In this document: positions 1 through 11,715 of the stretch, in pieces
Numbering within the stretch: position 1 is the stretch's first letter
How the letters are laid out: each line of letters opens with the position of its first letter
DNA from: Platerodrilus igneus
Lineage: Eukaryota; Arthropoda; Insecta; Coleoptera; Lycidae
Length of the DNA: 64,000 bases
NCBI GenBank assembly: GCA_036346225.1
Contig: JARFIW010000999.1
Coordinates: 541,001 to 605,000, forward strand
Direction: 5' to 3'
The notes under the pieces: model-generated
Seen by the model: only the letters and a program-made list of their open reading frames with translations
Database searches by the model: none
Told to the model about the DNA's origin: nothing
Program-made: the position numbers and the translations under genes

Positions 1-2063
1 ATCGTGCCCCTACGAATTATCAATTTTAAAACAAATCGAAAATTGCACACAATAGAAACAATTTTCTATACAATAATTTCTTACCCAGATTCCGCTTCCA
101 TCACTTTAATTGATTTCTTCAACAGCTCCCAGGCTAGCTCAGTTGCGCCTCCTCTTGGATACCTAGATTCACTATCATACTCTTTATCGTTTACGCACAC
201 TCTCAATAAAACCACAAAATAATACAACAATCATACAATATTTATTTACCACTATTTACAAATAAAAATTAAAGGTTATTTACATATCGGTGCTCAAGTT
301 ACACCTCAATAAATTCTATTTTTGTAAAGTCCAGGATTTTAACTTGAAATATCAAACACATTGAATGTAACCAGAGTAAATGGGCCCTGAAAAATACCTT
401 ATTTTTCTTTCTTTATTTATAATTAATTTTAATTAGTACACTCTGGAGTATGGTAAGCTCATGATAACCCAGTTAATTATGAATAATGTATGCTTCTTAC
501 TTTGCATACTCTTACAACAAACACAAAAAAAAAACATGTACTCTTAACAATAAAAAAAATTAAATCCCTGAGAAACGTAAATAAGCTTTATATACACCTT
601 TAGATTTATATTTAAATACCATAATAAAAGTTAGTTATGCGTATTATTTTCAATACGCAAAATAATGCAAAATACCATTATAGTTCACTCTTACACATCA
701 CAACAATTTTCATAGTTTATAAAAACAACAAATTCTCAAGCGGTACCTGGAATTTCTTGAAGATCCCTACTCCGTTCACGATGCGTTTAAGTTGTTTTCG
801 CTCTCGGTTTCGTGGTTCTGTTCTGCTGGCCGCTTCTAGCTATTTGTAGATGAACACCATCTAAGTTGTGCTGCATGCTCTGCCTTCACGATGCATCCAA
901 ATCCAAATCCAAGTTTATTACACTTCTTTTATAATAGCTTAATTTAATTTACGTTACTTTACGTCACTTCACAAGCTTGTTAAGATATATGTTGCACCTA
1001 AATAAAATTTAGACTCGACACTATCCGCGTTTCAAATTATGAGGCCAACACTGTACTACTTAAATTAAAATTTTTATATACTTACAAGCTTGTGGTAAAT
1101 TTCTGTTCGTAGTCTGAAGCGATGAAAATTCTAAGAGAGCGATGCTAATTCTCTTAGAGTATTTATATAATTCGAATGCCACCTCTCGGTCACTCTTCCC
1201 GCGAAATGCCTCATTTAAAATAATACTTTCTCAAATTTTGGTTCAACCGTTTTTGAAATCTCCGAAATTTAGCTCGTCGTTATGTTATTTTCCGAAAAAC
1301 CCGCGTTCAAATTTTCCCGTGCTTGTCTGTTCTACAACTAACTATATCGACCAATGATATATTTCGTGACGTCTTAAAAACCCCGCCTATATTAACTCTA
1401 TTCTTCTTTTATGCATATTCAATGTTTCCTTCCTGGTAGAAAATCGATATTACTGTCCGCGTTTCAAACTAACCCATGTGGACTGCATACGTGCGTTTCG
1501 AAATAAACTGCTATTATGCCTGTCTCATTCTGAAGCATATCATTGATTGTCGATCCTTTCTGCGCTTTAAGGAAACTTTTAGTTAGCATTTATACAAAAC
1601 ATTCTACCGTTTGCACAATATACCTCGAAGCTTGTCTTTAATCTACACAAATTAGGAGAACATGACCTTTCCAAAACATGCAGGTGTTCCATTAACAAAC
1701 GTTTTAAATAACATTTCTATGAGTTTACGTTTCAAGATATTTTATATTCAACAGCTGTTTATTTGTTAGTGAAGCGTTTCACCTTGGTATTATCGATTTT
1801 TCAAGCTCTTATGCGTATTAGACTATAATAACCCTTTCAACTAAACTCAATTAAATTAATTAATAATTTGCATTGGCTTCTACAATTTATTTTCTTTACG
1901 AACCTAACTAAATTTTAATCACTAATTGTAAAATTATGGTGATACTTGTTACTTTAAATTCACTAAATGAAATAAATTTCGCACGTAAATTCTGGTTGTT
2001 TCCTCTATACAGGGTGTTTGAAATTGCCTTATTTATACTTAAATTTAGCCTTTTAAAACCACT

Positions 2064-2066
<3 letters not shown>
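1..2066 (-). mobile_element. (AT)n-bounded module M1, left-truncated by window edge
   Basis: This segment is repeated as a diverged second copy immediately downstream (2,099-4,103). Corresponding landmarks, such as the ATCGNNCCCC start, an A-rich stretch, an internal ACTCTGGAGTA-like stretch and a terminal TACAGGGTGT near 2,009, recur in the same order. By comparison with the plus-strand module at 48.9-51.3 kb it reads on the minus strand. On that strand it has a TATA-like TATATAAATACT near 1,165, a CCAG|GT splice-donor-like site near 745-750, and the shared segment CTGAGCTAGCC at 132-142 followed by a GGGTAAGAA donor-like site. A short frame around the shared segment (residues like RYPRGG and TELA) is open, but no known protein domain is visible. 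I infer a retrotransposon leader/LTR-like or non-autonomous element; the class is unproven. Confidence 0.6.

Positions 2067-2098
<32 letters not shown>
2067..2098. repeat. (AT)n junction between M1 and M2
   Basis: About 32 bp of alternating AT, flanked by CACTACA on the left and TGCTGTG on the right. With those flanks the tract can fold into a hairpin. It marks the boundary of two tandem module copies. Confidence 0.85.
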
Positions 2099-2100
<2 letters not shown>

Positions 2101-4101
2101 CTGTGTTACTGGGATTAAAAATCGAACCCCTCTAGTTATCAATTTTATAACAAATCGAAAATTTTCACACAATAGAAAATTTTCAAAAAAACATTAATTT
2201 CTTACCCAGATTCCTCTCTTCCTCGGTTGAATTGCTTTCTTCAACTGCTTCCCTGGCTAGCTCAGTTAGGCCTCCTCTTGGATACCTAGATTCACTCTCA
2301 TATTCTCTATCGTTCACGCACACTCTCAATAAAACCACAAAATAATACAACAATCATACAATATTTATTTTCCACTATTTACAAATAAAACTTCAAAATT
2401 ATATACATCTCAGTGGTCAAGTTACACCTCAATAAATTCTATTTAGTAAAGTCCAGAATTTTAACTAGCAATATCAAACACATTGAATGTAACCTGAGTA
2501 AATGGGTCCTGAATAATACCTTATCTTTCTTTCTGTATTTATAATTAATTTCAATTAGGCAACTCTGGAGTATTGTGAGCTCATGATAATCCAGTTAATT
2601 ATGATTAATGTATGCTCTTTACTTGGCATATTCTTATTACAAACACAACAAAAACCCATGTACTCATAACAAAAAAATATTTAAATTCCTGAGGTACGTT
2701 GATCAGCTTTATATACACCTTTAGCTTTGTATTTAAATACCACAATAAAAGTTAGTTATACGTATTGTTTTCAATACGCCCAATAATGTAAAATACCATC
2801 ATAGTTCACTCTCACCCATCACAATAACCTTCATAGTTTATCATCAACAACAAATTCTAAAGCGTTACCTGGAATTTCTTGAAGATCCCTGCTCCGTTGA
2901 TGATGCCATTAAGTTGTTTCGTGGTACTGCTCTGCTACCGCCTCCAGATATTAGTAGTTGAACACCCTTTACGTTGTGCTGCAAGGCTGTTCATACACGA
3001 TACCTCCAAGTCCAAATCCAATTATTACTCTTCTTTGATAATTGTTTAATTTAATTCACGTTACATAACGTCACTACACGAGCTTGTTAAAAAATTATAT
3101 ATGGCACCTCAATAAAATTTAAACTCGGCACAATCCGCGTACAAATTATGAAGCTAACACCGTGCTATTTAATTTAAAAAAAATTTCTGTACTTACAAGC
3201 TCGGGGTAACTTTCGTACGTAGTCTAAAGCGATCAAAATACTAAAGGACTTTTATTCATTTTCAAAAAGTATTTATACCATTTACGATGCCACCTCGCGG
3301 CCGCATTTCACCCGAAGTCCTTCATTTACAATAATATTTCTTAAAATTTTGGGTTCAACCGTTTTCTAAATCCTCGAAACTCAGCACGTCATTACGATAT
3401 TTTCTGAAAAATTAACATTTAATATTGCCGTGTTTGTCTGATGTACAACTAACGATATCGACCAATAGTCTATGCATTAACGTCTTACAAATCCCTCCTA
3501 CATTAACGCTGTCCCTTGCTTATGCATATTCTACGTCTCTTTCTAACCTTGTTTGAGTGGTAGAAATCGATATTGCTGTCCATCTGCTATCTAACCTCAC
3601 GTGGACTTGCCTACGTGCTTTAAATAAACCCTTATTAGCGTTTAATGCGAAAACATCCGACCGTTTGTACAATATACCTAGAATCTTGAGTTTTATCTAG
3701 ACAAAATAAGTGGAAGTTGACATTTAGAAAACATGCAGGTGTTTAATTAACGATCGTTTTAAAATAACATTTCTGGGATTTCGCTCTTTGAAGTATTTCA
3801 TATAGTAAAGCGTTTCGCCTTGGATATATTGATTTTTACACGCTTTTATGCGTTTTAAATGTTATATTCCTTTGAATTCAACTCAATTAAATTAAATAAT
3901 TATTTCCATTGGCTTATGCAATTTATTTCCTTTACGCACCTATTAAATTCTTAATCCCTAATTATAAAATAATGCTAATACTTGATACTTTAAATTGAAT
4001 AAAATGAGATAAACTTCGCACGTAAATTTTGGTTGTTTCCTTTATACAGGGTGTTTTGAAATTGCTTTGTTTATATTTACATTTAACCCTTTAAAACCAC
4101 T

Positions 4102-4103
<2 letters not shown>
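2099..4103 (-). mobile_element. (AT)n-bounded module M2
   Basis: Second full copy of the M1 module, about 2.0 kb, in the same orientation. On the minus strand it starts with TTGTAGTGGTTTTAAAGGG at 4,103 and soon carries CACCCTGTATAAA. A TATA-like TATAAATAC lies near 3,270, followed about 40 bp later by an initiator-like CTTTAGAC. A CCAGGTAACG donor-like site is near 2,865, and the shared CTGAGCTAGCCAGGG lies at 2,251-2,265. The frame around that segment stays open for roughly 45 codons (residues like ESESRYPRGG and TELARE). M1 and M2 differ by many substitutions and small indels, so the duplication is not recent. No transposase or reverse transcriptase is present. Confidence 0.6.

Positions 4104-4143
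<40 letters not shown>
4104..4143. repeat. (AT)n junction between M2 and M3
   Basis: About 40 bp of alternating AT, followed by degenerate ATAAATATAAT sequence. The left flank is again CACTACA. Confidence 0.85.
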
Positions 4144-4145
<2 letters not shown>

Positions 4146-4147
<2 letters not shown>

Positions 4148-5566
4148 ATATAATATAAATATTATAAATTCAATAATGCATCCATCCTTTTTAGAAATAT
4201 CAGTCATATACGTTATTTAATGCAAAATGAAGAATACTGCACTTTTTCGAGAGTGTTATGAAAGCCATAAATCCTTTGTTAACAAGCAATATGAATGAAC
4301 GGCCCAATTCACGGAAAACCATGACACTGGAAAGACTATGAACTAGATAAGATAACAAGTTTTACTGGCTATAATTAGTACAGAAAATCGTAAGATTGAA
4401 AGATTCATTAATAAAGGATGGGAAATTTTTATGATCGCAATAAATTTAAAATGGCAGGCTATTAAAGAGAATAACACACGAAATTGTGGTTAATTATTAC
4501 ATCAAGAGGATGCCTGATACCTCGAGAATATGATTGAAATTCATAAGACAATGACGTATTTAGATTGTGTTTATATAAAAGCCAAAACTTCATGAAGAAG
4601 GATTCATTCAAGATTTGTAATTTACGATTTAACAGTCAAGATTTGAAAATAAGTATTTCGCCATTCGATATTTGGTAGATAGTTACTGAAGGAAGTGCAA
4701 CAATGATTAACTTATTGCTCCAATATAATTAATAAGCTATCTTCGTGCAAAGTTATAGGCTATTTTAATCTATTAAAGTACTTTTAAAACTAATACTTCT
4801 ACGTTTGAGATTATAAATAGGACCAAAAATTTTCGCTGCTGTTAATTCTAATGGAAACAATCTTTAGATAGCGATAAAGATAAGAATACGGACAAGATTT
4901 TGATAAGCTAAACCGCAACATACCTTTGTTTAAACCTACAGAGACAATTGACATATTATTAGGTAAATTAAGCTAGTGTAAGTTTTTATTTTGCGTATAG
5001 AAACTTGTTTGCGAAATAAATAGTTTTATTTTAGCAATTTTGAGGTCAGAGCTCGAGGTGTTTTGACCCTTACAAAAATATCTGCTCTAGGTCGCTGACC
5101 AACTACACAGAGATGAGATATTACAAGCATATTTAAATTATCTTTAAAAATTTTAAAGAAAATTGTGTGACTAACAGATGAAACGTTTTGGGGTTTTCTA
5201 ATTATTATTACGGACTAGATAAAGATTGTATTAATATGTAAGTAGCCATAAAATGTGGTTTCTTTCTAAACTTAAGCTGTAAATTGCATTTGTAAGTTTT
5301 CTTTGTATTTGTGTAAGTAAATAAATTTCTTAGATCATATGTGTAGAAGAATGATGTTTTTAAATGTATTGAGAATTGTTCATAAATGTTTCTTCAGATG
5401 TATTTGTTTCATTTCCTTTTTGTAAAGTTCACAGCATATTTGTCGCTGAGCTAGTAAAAGAAAACGAGCAAAATAAGGTGAGAATCCACATCATATCATT
5501 TTTACCTTTTGAATTAATAGTCATTGCGTCTTTATTGATACAAGGTAGCTATATTCAAATATTCAC
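4146..5566 (+). mobile_element. (AT)n-bounded module M3
   Basis: This 1.4-kb segment lies between (AT)n tracts and shares ordered similarity with M5. Both contain AGAGCTCGAGG/AGAGTTCGGAG-like sequence (near 5,046 and 8,906), CTTAAGCTGTAAA (near 5,271 and 9,121), and CACAGCATA leading into the GCTGAGCTAG segment (5,445-5,454). A TATATAAAAG TATA-like box occurs near 4,571. The segment AATAAGGTGAGAA at about 5,472 looks like a splice donor and sits where the other modules have one. It ends in ACGGCAATATAT. It is shorter than M5 and lacks M5's terminal inverted repeats, so it may be truncated. Confidence 0.5.
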
Positions 5567-5591
5567 GGCAATATATGTAATATATATATTG
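5567..5591. repeat. AT-rich palindromic junction between M3 and M4
   Basis: GGCAATATATGTAATATATATATTGCTGTG can fold on itself: GCAATATAT on the left pairs with ATATATTGC on the right. It is a short, well-preserved example of the hairpin junction that separates the modules. Confidence 0.7.
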
Positions 5592-7250
5592 CTGTGATAA
5601 GGGGTTGTTTAGGGATGTATTGAGTAGTAAAGGTCGTGTAGTAACTGTAAATAGCGATAGGAATCAGAAAACTGCATTCATTTAGCAAAAAAATAAGTAA
5701 TTTAACACCCTGCATATAGACCGTAATTAACATTAATCAATGTAAGTAAGCATATCTTTCAACAATAGAACGCGTATTTAGCAAAAAAATAACCGTACAT
5801 GTAATTAAACGACGTTGAGAAGTGTTATACAAGTTTATAAAATAAAAAACGTAGAAGATAAGATGAAACCTAACAAATCTTCATGCAATTACGCTGGAAC
5901 CATGAGCGCTTTGATAAGAAAACGCACTTTCAAATAAATAAATACATAAACGAAAACAGCACTAAAGTTACATCATTTATTTTTGTACAATTATCCAAAA
6001 GCATTATCTATACAAAACAACAGACGTAAGTTGAAAGTCTGGCCACGATAGCAAACAATAAGATACCAAAATTGCAATAAACAACCATGACACGGAAATC
6101 GGTAAAACTGTAAAACTGGTTGGAAACCCAACCCAGATGTAGTGAGAAAAGGCTATTTAACACCACCCGGTGTTAAGACAGCACAGTCTACACGTGATGC
6201 ACGTTGAATCCACATCACTTTTAGTTGGAAATCTACCCGACAAATAAATAAAGTTTAGAATATAGTGAAAATAGTGCAGCATAAAAATTGTGAAGAGTTT
6301 TTGCCGTTTTCTTTTAGAAAACGTGAGTAGAAGTTGGGTAATTAATTTAAATTAAATATTTATAATCATATAGCGCTTCTGATCGGCTTCTGGACTATTT
6401 CTGGTACAATTCTAATCGGATTCTGGTACAATTCTGGTACAATTCTAATCGGCTTCCAGTCAAATGCTGGATTATTTCTGGGATAATTCATAATACTAAG
6501 TAACCCACGAATTCAAGTGGTATTTAAGGGAAGAGATTCAAAGCATACGCAGAGAAATATAGAACAAAGCAAGAAGTGATTGTTGGAAAACAAGGGGTAA
6601 CTGTACTCAAATATTGGTTCAACTAAGCAGAGCATTGGTGTTCGATTGAAGACAACAATGGGGTGTTGATCCACCTCACGAAACAACATATCAGGAGATT
6701 ACAGGTCAGATCGACTTAATTTTAAGATATTTTTCAATTTAAATTTTAATATTGAATTTATTCAATTTATCCAAAACTTGTAAAGAGTCAACAAGAAACA
6801 TTACATTCGTTTAAACTTACGTAATAAATCTTAAAGAGGTCTCGAACGTTCCAGATTTTTTTGTAAAGGTATAGTTTTTGGTGACTATATTAAACTAAAA
6901 AAAAAATAAATTTTGGGATAAATAATCCATATGATATTAATTGGTTGAAGGGTGTACTTAAGGAATTTCAAAAATTGTAAATATTATTTCCTTTCATTAT
7001 ATGAATGTTGATTGACTTCGTTTTATCAATTCAAACAGGTAATCATAAAAAGGTGAAAAAGGAAAATTGATCATCGTAACGTTGTGCACTTTGTGTAGAT
7101 TAAAAAGGACTAGCCGTGGCATAATAAAAGTAAAAGATTAAATTGTAGAAAAACACAGAGCGGTGACGTTTAGTAGAACGTTTATTACACCGAGTACGGC
7201 GTCATATCAATTTATATGAGACAACAACTGGGGTGGGAATAACTGCATAG
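5592..7250 (+). mobile_element. (AT)n-bounded module M4 (M7 family)
   Basis: About 1.66 kb, clearly homologous to M7 from end to end. Both start TGCTGTGATAAG, share AACACCCTGNATATAG and GCGTATTTAGCA, and have a central local repeat region. Both finish with GTAACGTTGTGCACT, TAGCCGTGGCA and CCGAGTACGGCGT before CATAGCAATATAT or its equivalent. A TATTTAAC box near 6,155 precedes a CACAGTC initiator-like site by about 30 bp, and AACGTGAGTAG near 6,320 resembles a splice donor. A 20-25 bp imperfect repeat (CTGGTACAATTCTAATCGG) occupies 6,385-6,480. There is no long frame. Confidence 0.6.
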
Positions 7251-7302
<52 letters not shown>

Positions 7303-7312
7303 ATATATATAT
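7251..7312. repeat. (AT)n junction between M4 and M5
   Basis: Roughly 60 bp of alternating AT with one TTT interruption. It is preceded by CATAGCA and followed by TGTACTGATG. Confidence 0.9.
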
Positions 7313-9897
7313 GTACTGATGTAATAAAGAAGTCACGAGAGGTCATGAACCCAAATTCTATGAAGGATTACCACAAAAGAGAAAAATAAGAAAAATTAAA
7401 ATTATACATTTTTTAAATTTCTCTACCCTGTATAAAAATAAGCGTATTTTTATATGTAATTAACTCGCATGTACTGTATTTATTGCAGAGTGTGAAAAGA
7501 TCGTGAAACTAATATAATTAAGAGCCCAATTGTTAAATTAATTTATTTAAGCCTTGAGAGATACCTTAAAACTAGCTTTTATTTTAAATGTATATAAACG
7601 AGCCATGCATTTATAAATAATTATTCTGTAAATACTAAAAGTAACTTAAATGGTAAGATTTTGTTTTATTTATTAAAAACGTAATACGCTGCATTACTGT
7701 AAAGTAAATTGCATTTACAGCCATTAAGGATACAGTTGCGAGTTTTAATTAATTATGTAATTGACTTCCGCGTCTAGATAGAACATTTAAAACCAAAAGT
7801 ACAATATTCCTTCTTGTTAAAATATCAATTTATACTTTGTAGTAAAGTAAAATAGCTTCCTTTCCGAGAAGTCCGGATTAATTCTATAACAAATTATATC
7901 ATTTAATCCAAAACGCAAATATCACATTCATTTGCCTAAATAAACTAAGAGTTCGAAAGAATTCGATATAGTCATAAATCCTCTGTAAACACGCTAGGAA
8001 TAGTTAATTATTTCCTGCAAATGAATAAACACTCCAATACAAAGATAAGATATGCTGTTTAATAATTTTACGTATCACAAATAGAAAACTCCCACTATTA
8101 ACTTCGTGCATTATAAAAAATTGGGACGTTTTACGATAGACTTCAATCATAACAACCATGATAGTTTTACACTAATTAGATCTTTAAACTCCGACATCCT
8201 TGTAAATATTTCATCATCCAAGATGACCAATGTTTCGAAATAAATCTAGAATGGATTAGAAAAAATGACATAGTTAGAATATTTAGATATTAACCGGAAT
8301 TGAATTAGAACGGTTCATTCAGTATTCAGTTGTTTCGCCACATCGACCATGTAAATTTGAGTAAAGAATAATTCTTAGAACGTTTTAAGTTCGAGCAAAT
8401 TATGGTTCGGTATTTATTCAGTATTCAACATTCATTCTTATTCGACATTCAAGATTAATTCATTTCACGACATCGAGCATGCGACCTTTGAGTAAAGATC
8501 AATTCTTTGAGCGTGCTAGTTCCAGCAATTTATAATTCATTTAAGGACATGCAATAAGCAACATTGTATTTAGCATAACTATTTGGTAAAATACTACAAA
8601 ATTGAACGATCTTCGATATAATTAATCTTGATGCCAGAGCTACTTCTGAGTTTAATCAAATAACAATGAACACACTTTTGTAAACTGGTATTTTAACGTC
8701 AATTTGAAACGGAACACGGAAGTATTTAATGCCGTTGGAAAGGTGGTTTGGATAAGCGCTATTTGACAATAGCTATAAGTATAAATTTTTGATTTTTTTG
8801 TTAGTAACTTATAAGGATGTTTAAATATAAGTAACTTAAATTAGAATAAGTTTTCAATATTATTGTATCTGAAGGAGAGAATTTTAAGCAAATTTTGAGA
8901 TCAGAGTTCGGAGCATTTTTATCTTTACTAAATTATCTGTGCAGCGTCATTAGCCAATCACACTCACAAATGGGATAATAAAGGATCAGCAAATTATTTA
9001 CATATAAATTTAAAAAGATTTTGTACCCCATAGAAGAGATATTTGAGTTTTTGAACTTAGTAACAAAGAATAGGTAAAAATTATTTTTAAGTAGCTTTCA
9101 GGAATAATTTTCTGTATAAACTTAAGCTGTAAACTGTTTTATAGTGTATGAAAGAAGAACGTTTTGAGTACATATGTTTCTTTTGATTTCTGTGTTCCAT
9201 TTCATTTCGTAAATTCCACAGCATAATCTCTGTTGAGTTAACCATGCAATGAAAAGGAAGGTACGATTGTAATTTCTTATTTTCAATTGTGTTCTCGTAC
9301 ACACGGAATTTAAAGTTGGGTTTGAAAAGATATGCTTTGCTCTTCGTAAAATTAGTATTTTAACGAGGATGAATATTTTATGCAATTTACCTTTCAGTAA
9401 AGTACTAATTAAAATTATTTAGTATTTTAAAAGTGCATGTGACTCGTTTTTCAGTCTGCAATAAATGCCTATACACGGATTTTCACCTTAACACAATAAA
9501 TAAATGCATTATGTAACCTTGTTTTTAAGATATTGAAGTCATTTAGTATTTAAAATGCGTTCTACGGTAAATGAAAACTTGTTTTGAGATATTTCTCTAG
9601 AGAGTTATTATATACACGCAGCTGATTTAAATTAACACAATCAATGAATGCTAAATTTAAAATTGGGCTTCGTGCTTATGCTATATAAATGCAATAAAAC
9701 TTGTAGTATGGTAAATCAAACGTGTTCTAAAGAATATCTACACACGGATTTTGAATACATTTATCTTGCTAAGGAATACGCGTATGTTTATACAGGGTAA
9801 AACTAAATATTGGAAGATTTTACTTTTCTCCGTTTTGGGTGGAGATTTTCCTGGAATTTGGTGCTTAATGACCTCTCGTGATCTCATTATCGCATCA
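7313..9897 (+). mobile_element. (AT)n-bounded module M5 with ~125-bp terminal inverted repeats
   Basis: The two ends are inverted copies. GTCACGAGAGGTCAT (7,332-7,346) matches the complement of ATGACCTCTCGTGAT (9,868-9,882), and the CCCTGTATAAA stretch near 7,426 matches the complement near 9,792. The similarity extends over about 125 bp, giving a 2.58-kb DNA-transposon-like structure. Internally it matches M3 and contains the shared TGTTGAGTTAACCATG variant at 9,231. Repeated TTCAGTATTCA initiator-like sequence occurs near 8,318 and 8,418. No transposase frame exists, so it would be non-autonomous. Confidence 0.6.
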
Positions 9898-9921
9898 ATA
9901 TATATATATATATATATATAT
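9898..9921. repeat. (AT)n junction between M5 and M6
   Basis: About 25 bp of alternating TA flanked by CGCATCA on the left and TTGCTATG on the right. Confidence 0.85.
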
Positions 9922-11634
9922 ATTGCTATGTTCGTCTTCGGTTCTACTCTGCGTATCTAAATTCTATACCTCTTTCTATATATACCTCGGCTAGCTAAGT
10001 CTAATCGACACAGAATGTCTGACGACATAACAATAAAGAATGTTTAACCCCAGTTATATCTAGCTCCTATCTGTTAGAATAATGGAAACGAAAGTAACCA
10101 AAATTTGTATAATAAGCGAGAATATGTACACTTTGTATTTTAATAACTTTTTACTTTGATTTTGTATTCTAAAATTAACCCCTGAATGAAATATTGCTAT
10201 TTATCTGATTACATCAAAATCATACTCCCTTAAAGCCAGCAAAAATACCACTGTAATTTACTTGAAGTACTTTTGAACGTTCAAATGGCCCTCTTTCTAT
10301 TTGCATAAATTCCCAAAAGATTTTTAATGACCTTTACAAATACTTTGATATAAATAGTAGTAAATGTTAAAAATTGAAATACAGTCGTATGTTAATAAAG
10401 GATAATATATTTTTGACCTGCGTTTTTCCTGCTTGTTTCTTAAAACTGCCTCTGTATGTGGATCGTTAGCACCCCTGGATTGTTTCCAATTTGATCCTCT
10501 GGTACATCTTCTCTCTGTCAATTTGATTCTTAGCGTATGATTAATTAAATTTGCTTGAATTTTTCCTTCGGATTTATCTTAGATTTTGTTTATTAGTTTT
10601 ATTTTAATTATTAGAATTACTTGTAGTTACTAGGAATGACTTGGAGTTACTTGAAGTTTCTTAAAGTAACTTGGAGTTACTTGAAGCCGTTTTTGAAAGT
10701 AAACGGCTATTTCTGTTGTATTTATTGGCACTTGAATTTTTACATTTATATCACTAAATTATTTATTTTGACTAAATTCACTTTGCGTAATATTCTACTT
10801 TTAACTGGCGTAGTTTGTGCTTTTGTCACAGAGATACTCGTTATTTACGAGGTCCGCGTTATTTATAAAGACTCCACCTCTTATTTGTCCTATTGGTTTT
10901 TCTCGCGTGTTTGTTGATTAAGGCGTTGTACTTAGCGCTATCATTGCAGGCTTTGGATTTTCTTTAAATTTCCTGTCAAGACTCATGTTAAATCCTTTCA
11001 TTTCACACGTAGGCGTTTATTTTATATAGGATATTCCTCAGAAAATCACAGTTTATATTCCAATCTGTCACGTCCTCATATTTGTGTTTGCTGTTATTCA
11101 AATTTTTATCATGTTACCAAACGTCTGTTGTTTGTTATTTAAAAATTCAAATATGTGGGATTTTATGTGGGTTTACACAAGTTGCAGATCACGTAGCCTT
11201 TTTTCTATTATGACGTATTTGAATGCGATTATGCGTTAATATTTTAAATGAGATTATATTGTAGCTAGTGTGCCAGGTTGTTTATCTTTACCGATTGCGT
11301 GTTTATTTTAATAAAACTCTTTGTGTTTAAAACGTAATTTTTGCGTATTTCTTTTCAATCTTAAACTTGTATATTTACTTTGAGACGTATTATACGATGT
11401 ACATGTTATTATTCTTGCTAAATCGGATCTGGTTATTAAAGAATGAGCTTCCTTTTATGAATTAAAATTAGTTATGATTTATATACAGTGTGCTCGCTAT
11501 TGACTTTATGCAAAATTGTCGATTTACTCCCATTTAATGATGGAATTGTTTGGTTTTCTAAACGTTAATAATATTTACATGTATCTTACGACCCCTATAA
11601 CTTAATACACCCTTAAATTACCTTCTTATCATAG
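9922..11634 (-). mobile_element. (AT)n-bounded module M6
   Basis: Read on the minus strand, this segment starts at 11,634 with TTGCTATGATAAGAAGG and continues TAAGGGTGTATTAAG. That matches the start of M4 and M7 and shows the orientation. At its other end it has the shared segment TTAGCTAGCCGAGG (complement of 9,985-9,998), followed by an AGAGGTATAGAA donor-like site, and terminates CATAGCAATATA. Internally it carries a short repeat (CTTGGAGTTACTTGAAG) at 10,625-10,690. A 93-codon plus-strand frame (10,636-10,917) has no recognisable domain, and I treat it as chance. Confidence 0.5.
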
Positions 11635-11715
11635 CAATATATACATATATAATGCTGTGATAAGAAGTTGTTTAAGGGTGTATTTTATAGCAAAGGTCAT
11701 GTAGTAATCATAAAT
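11586..11715. repeat. Inverted-repeat junction of M6 and M7
   Basis: The ends of two oppositely oriented modules meet here. CACCCTTAAATTACCTTCTTATCATAGCA on the left is an imperfect complement of TGCTGTGATAAGAAGTTGTTTAAGGGTG on the right, around a short ATATACATATATA centre. The arms extend roughly 50 bp. Confidence 0.75.
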
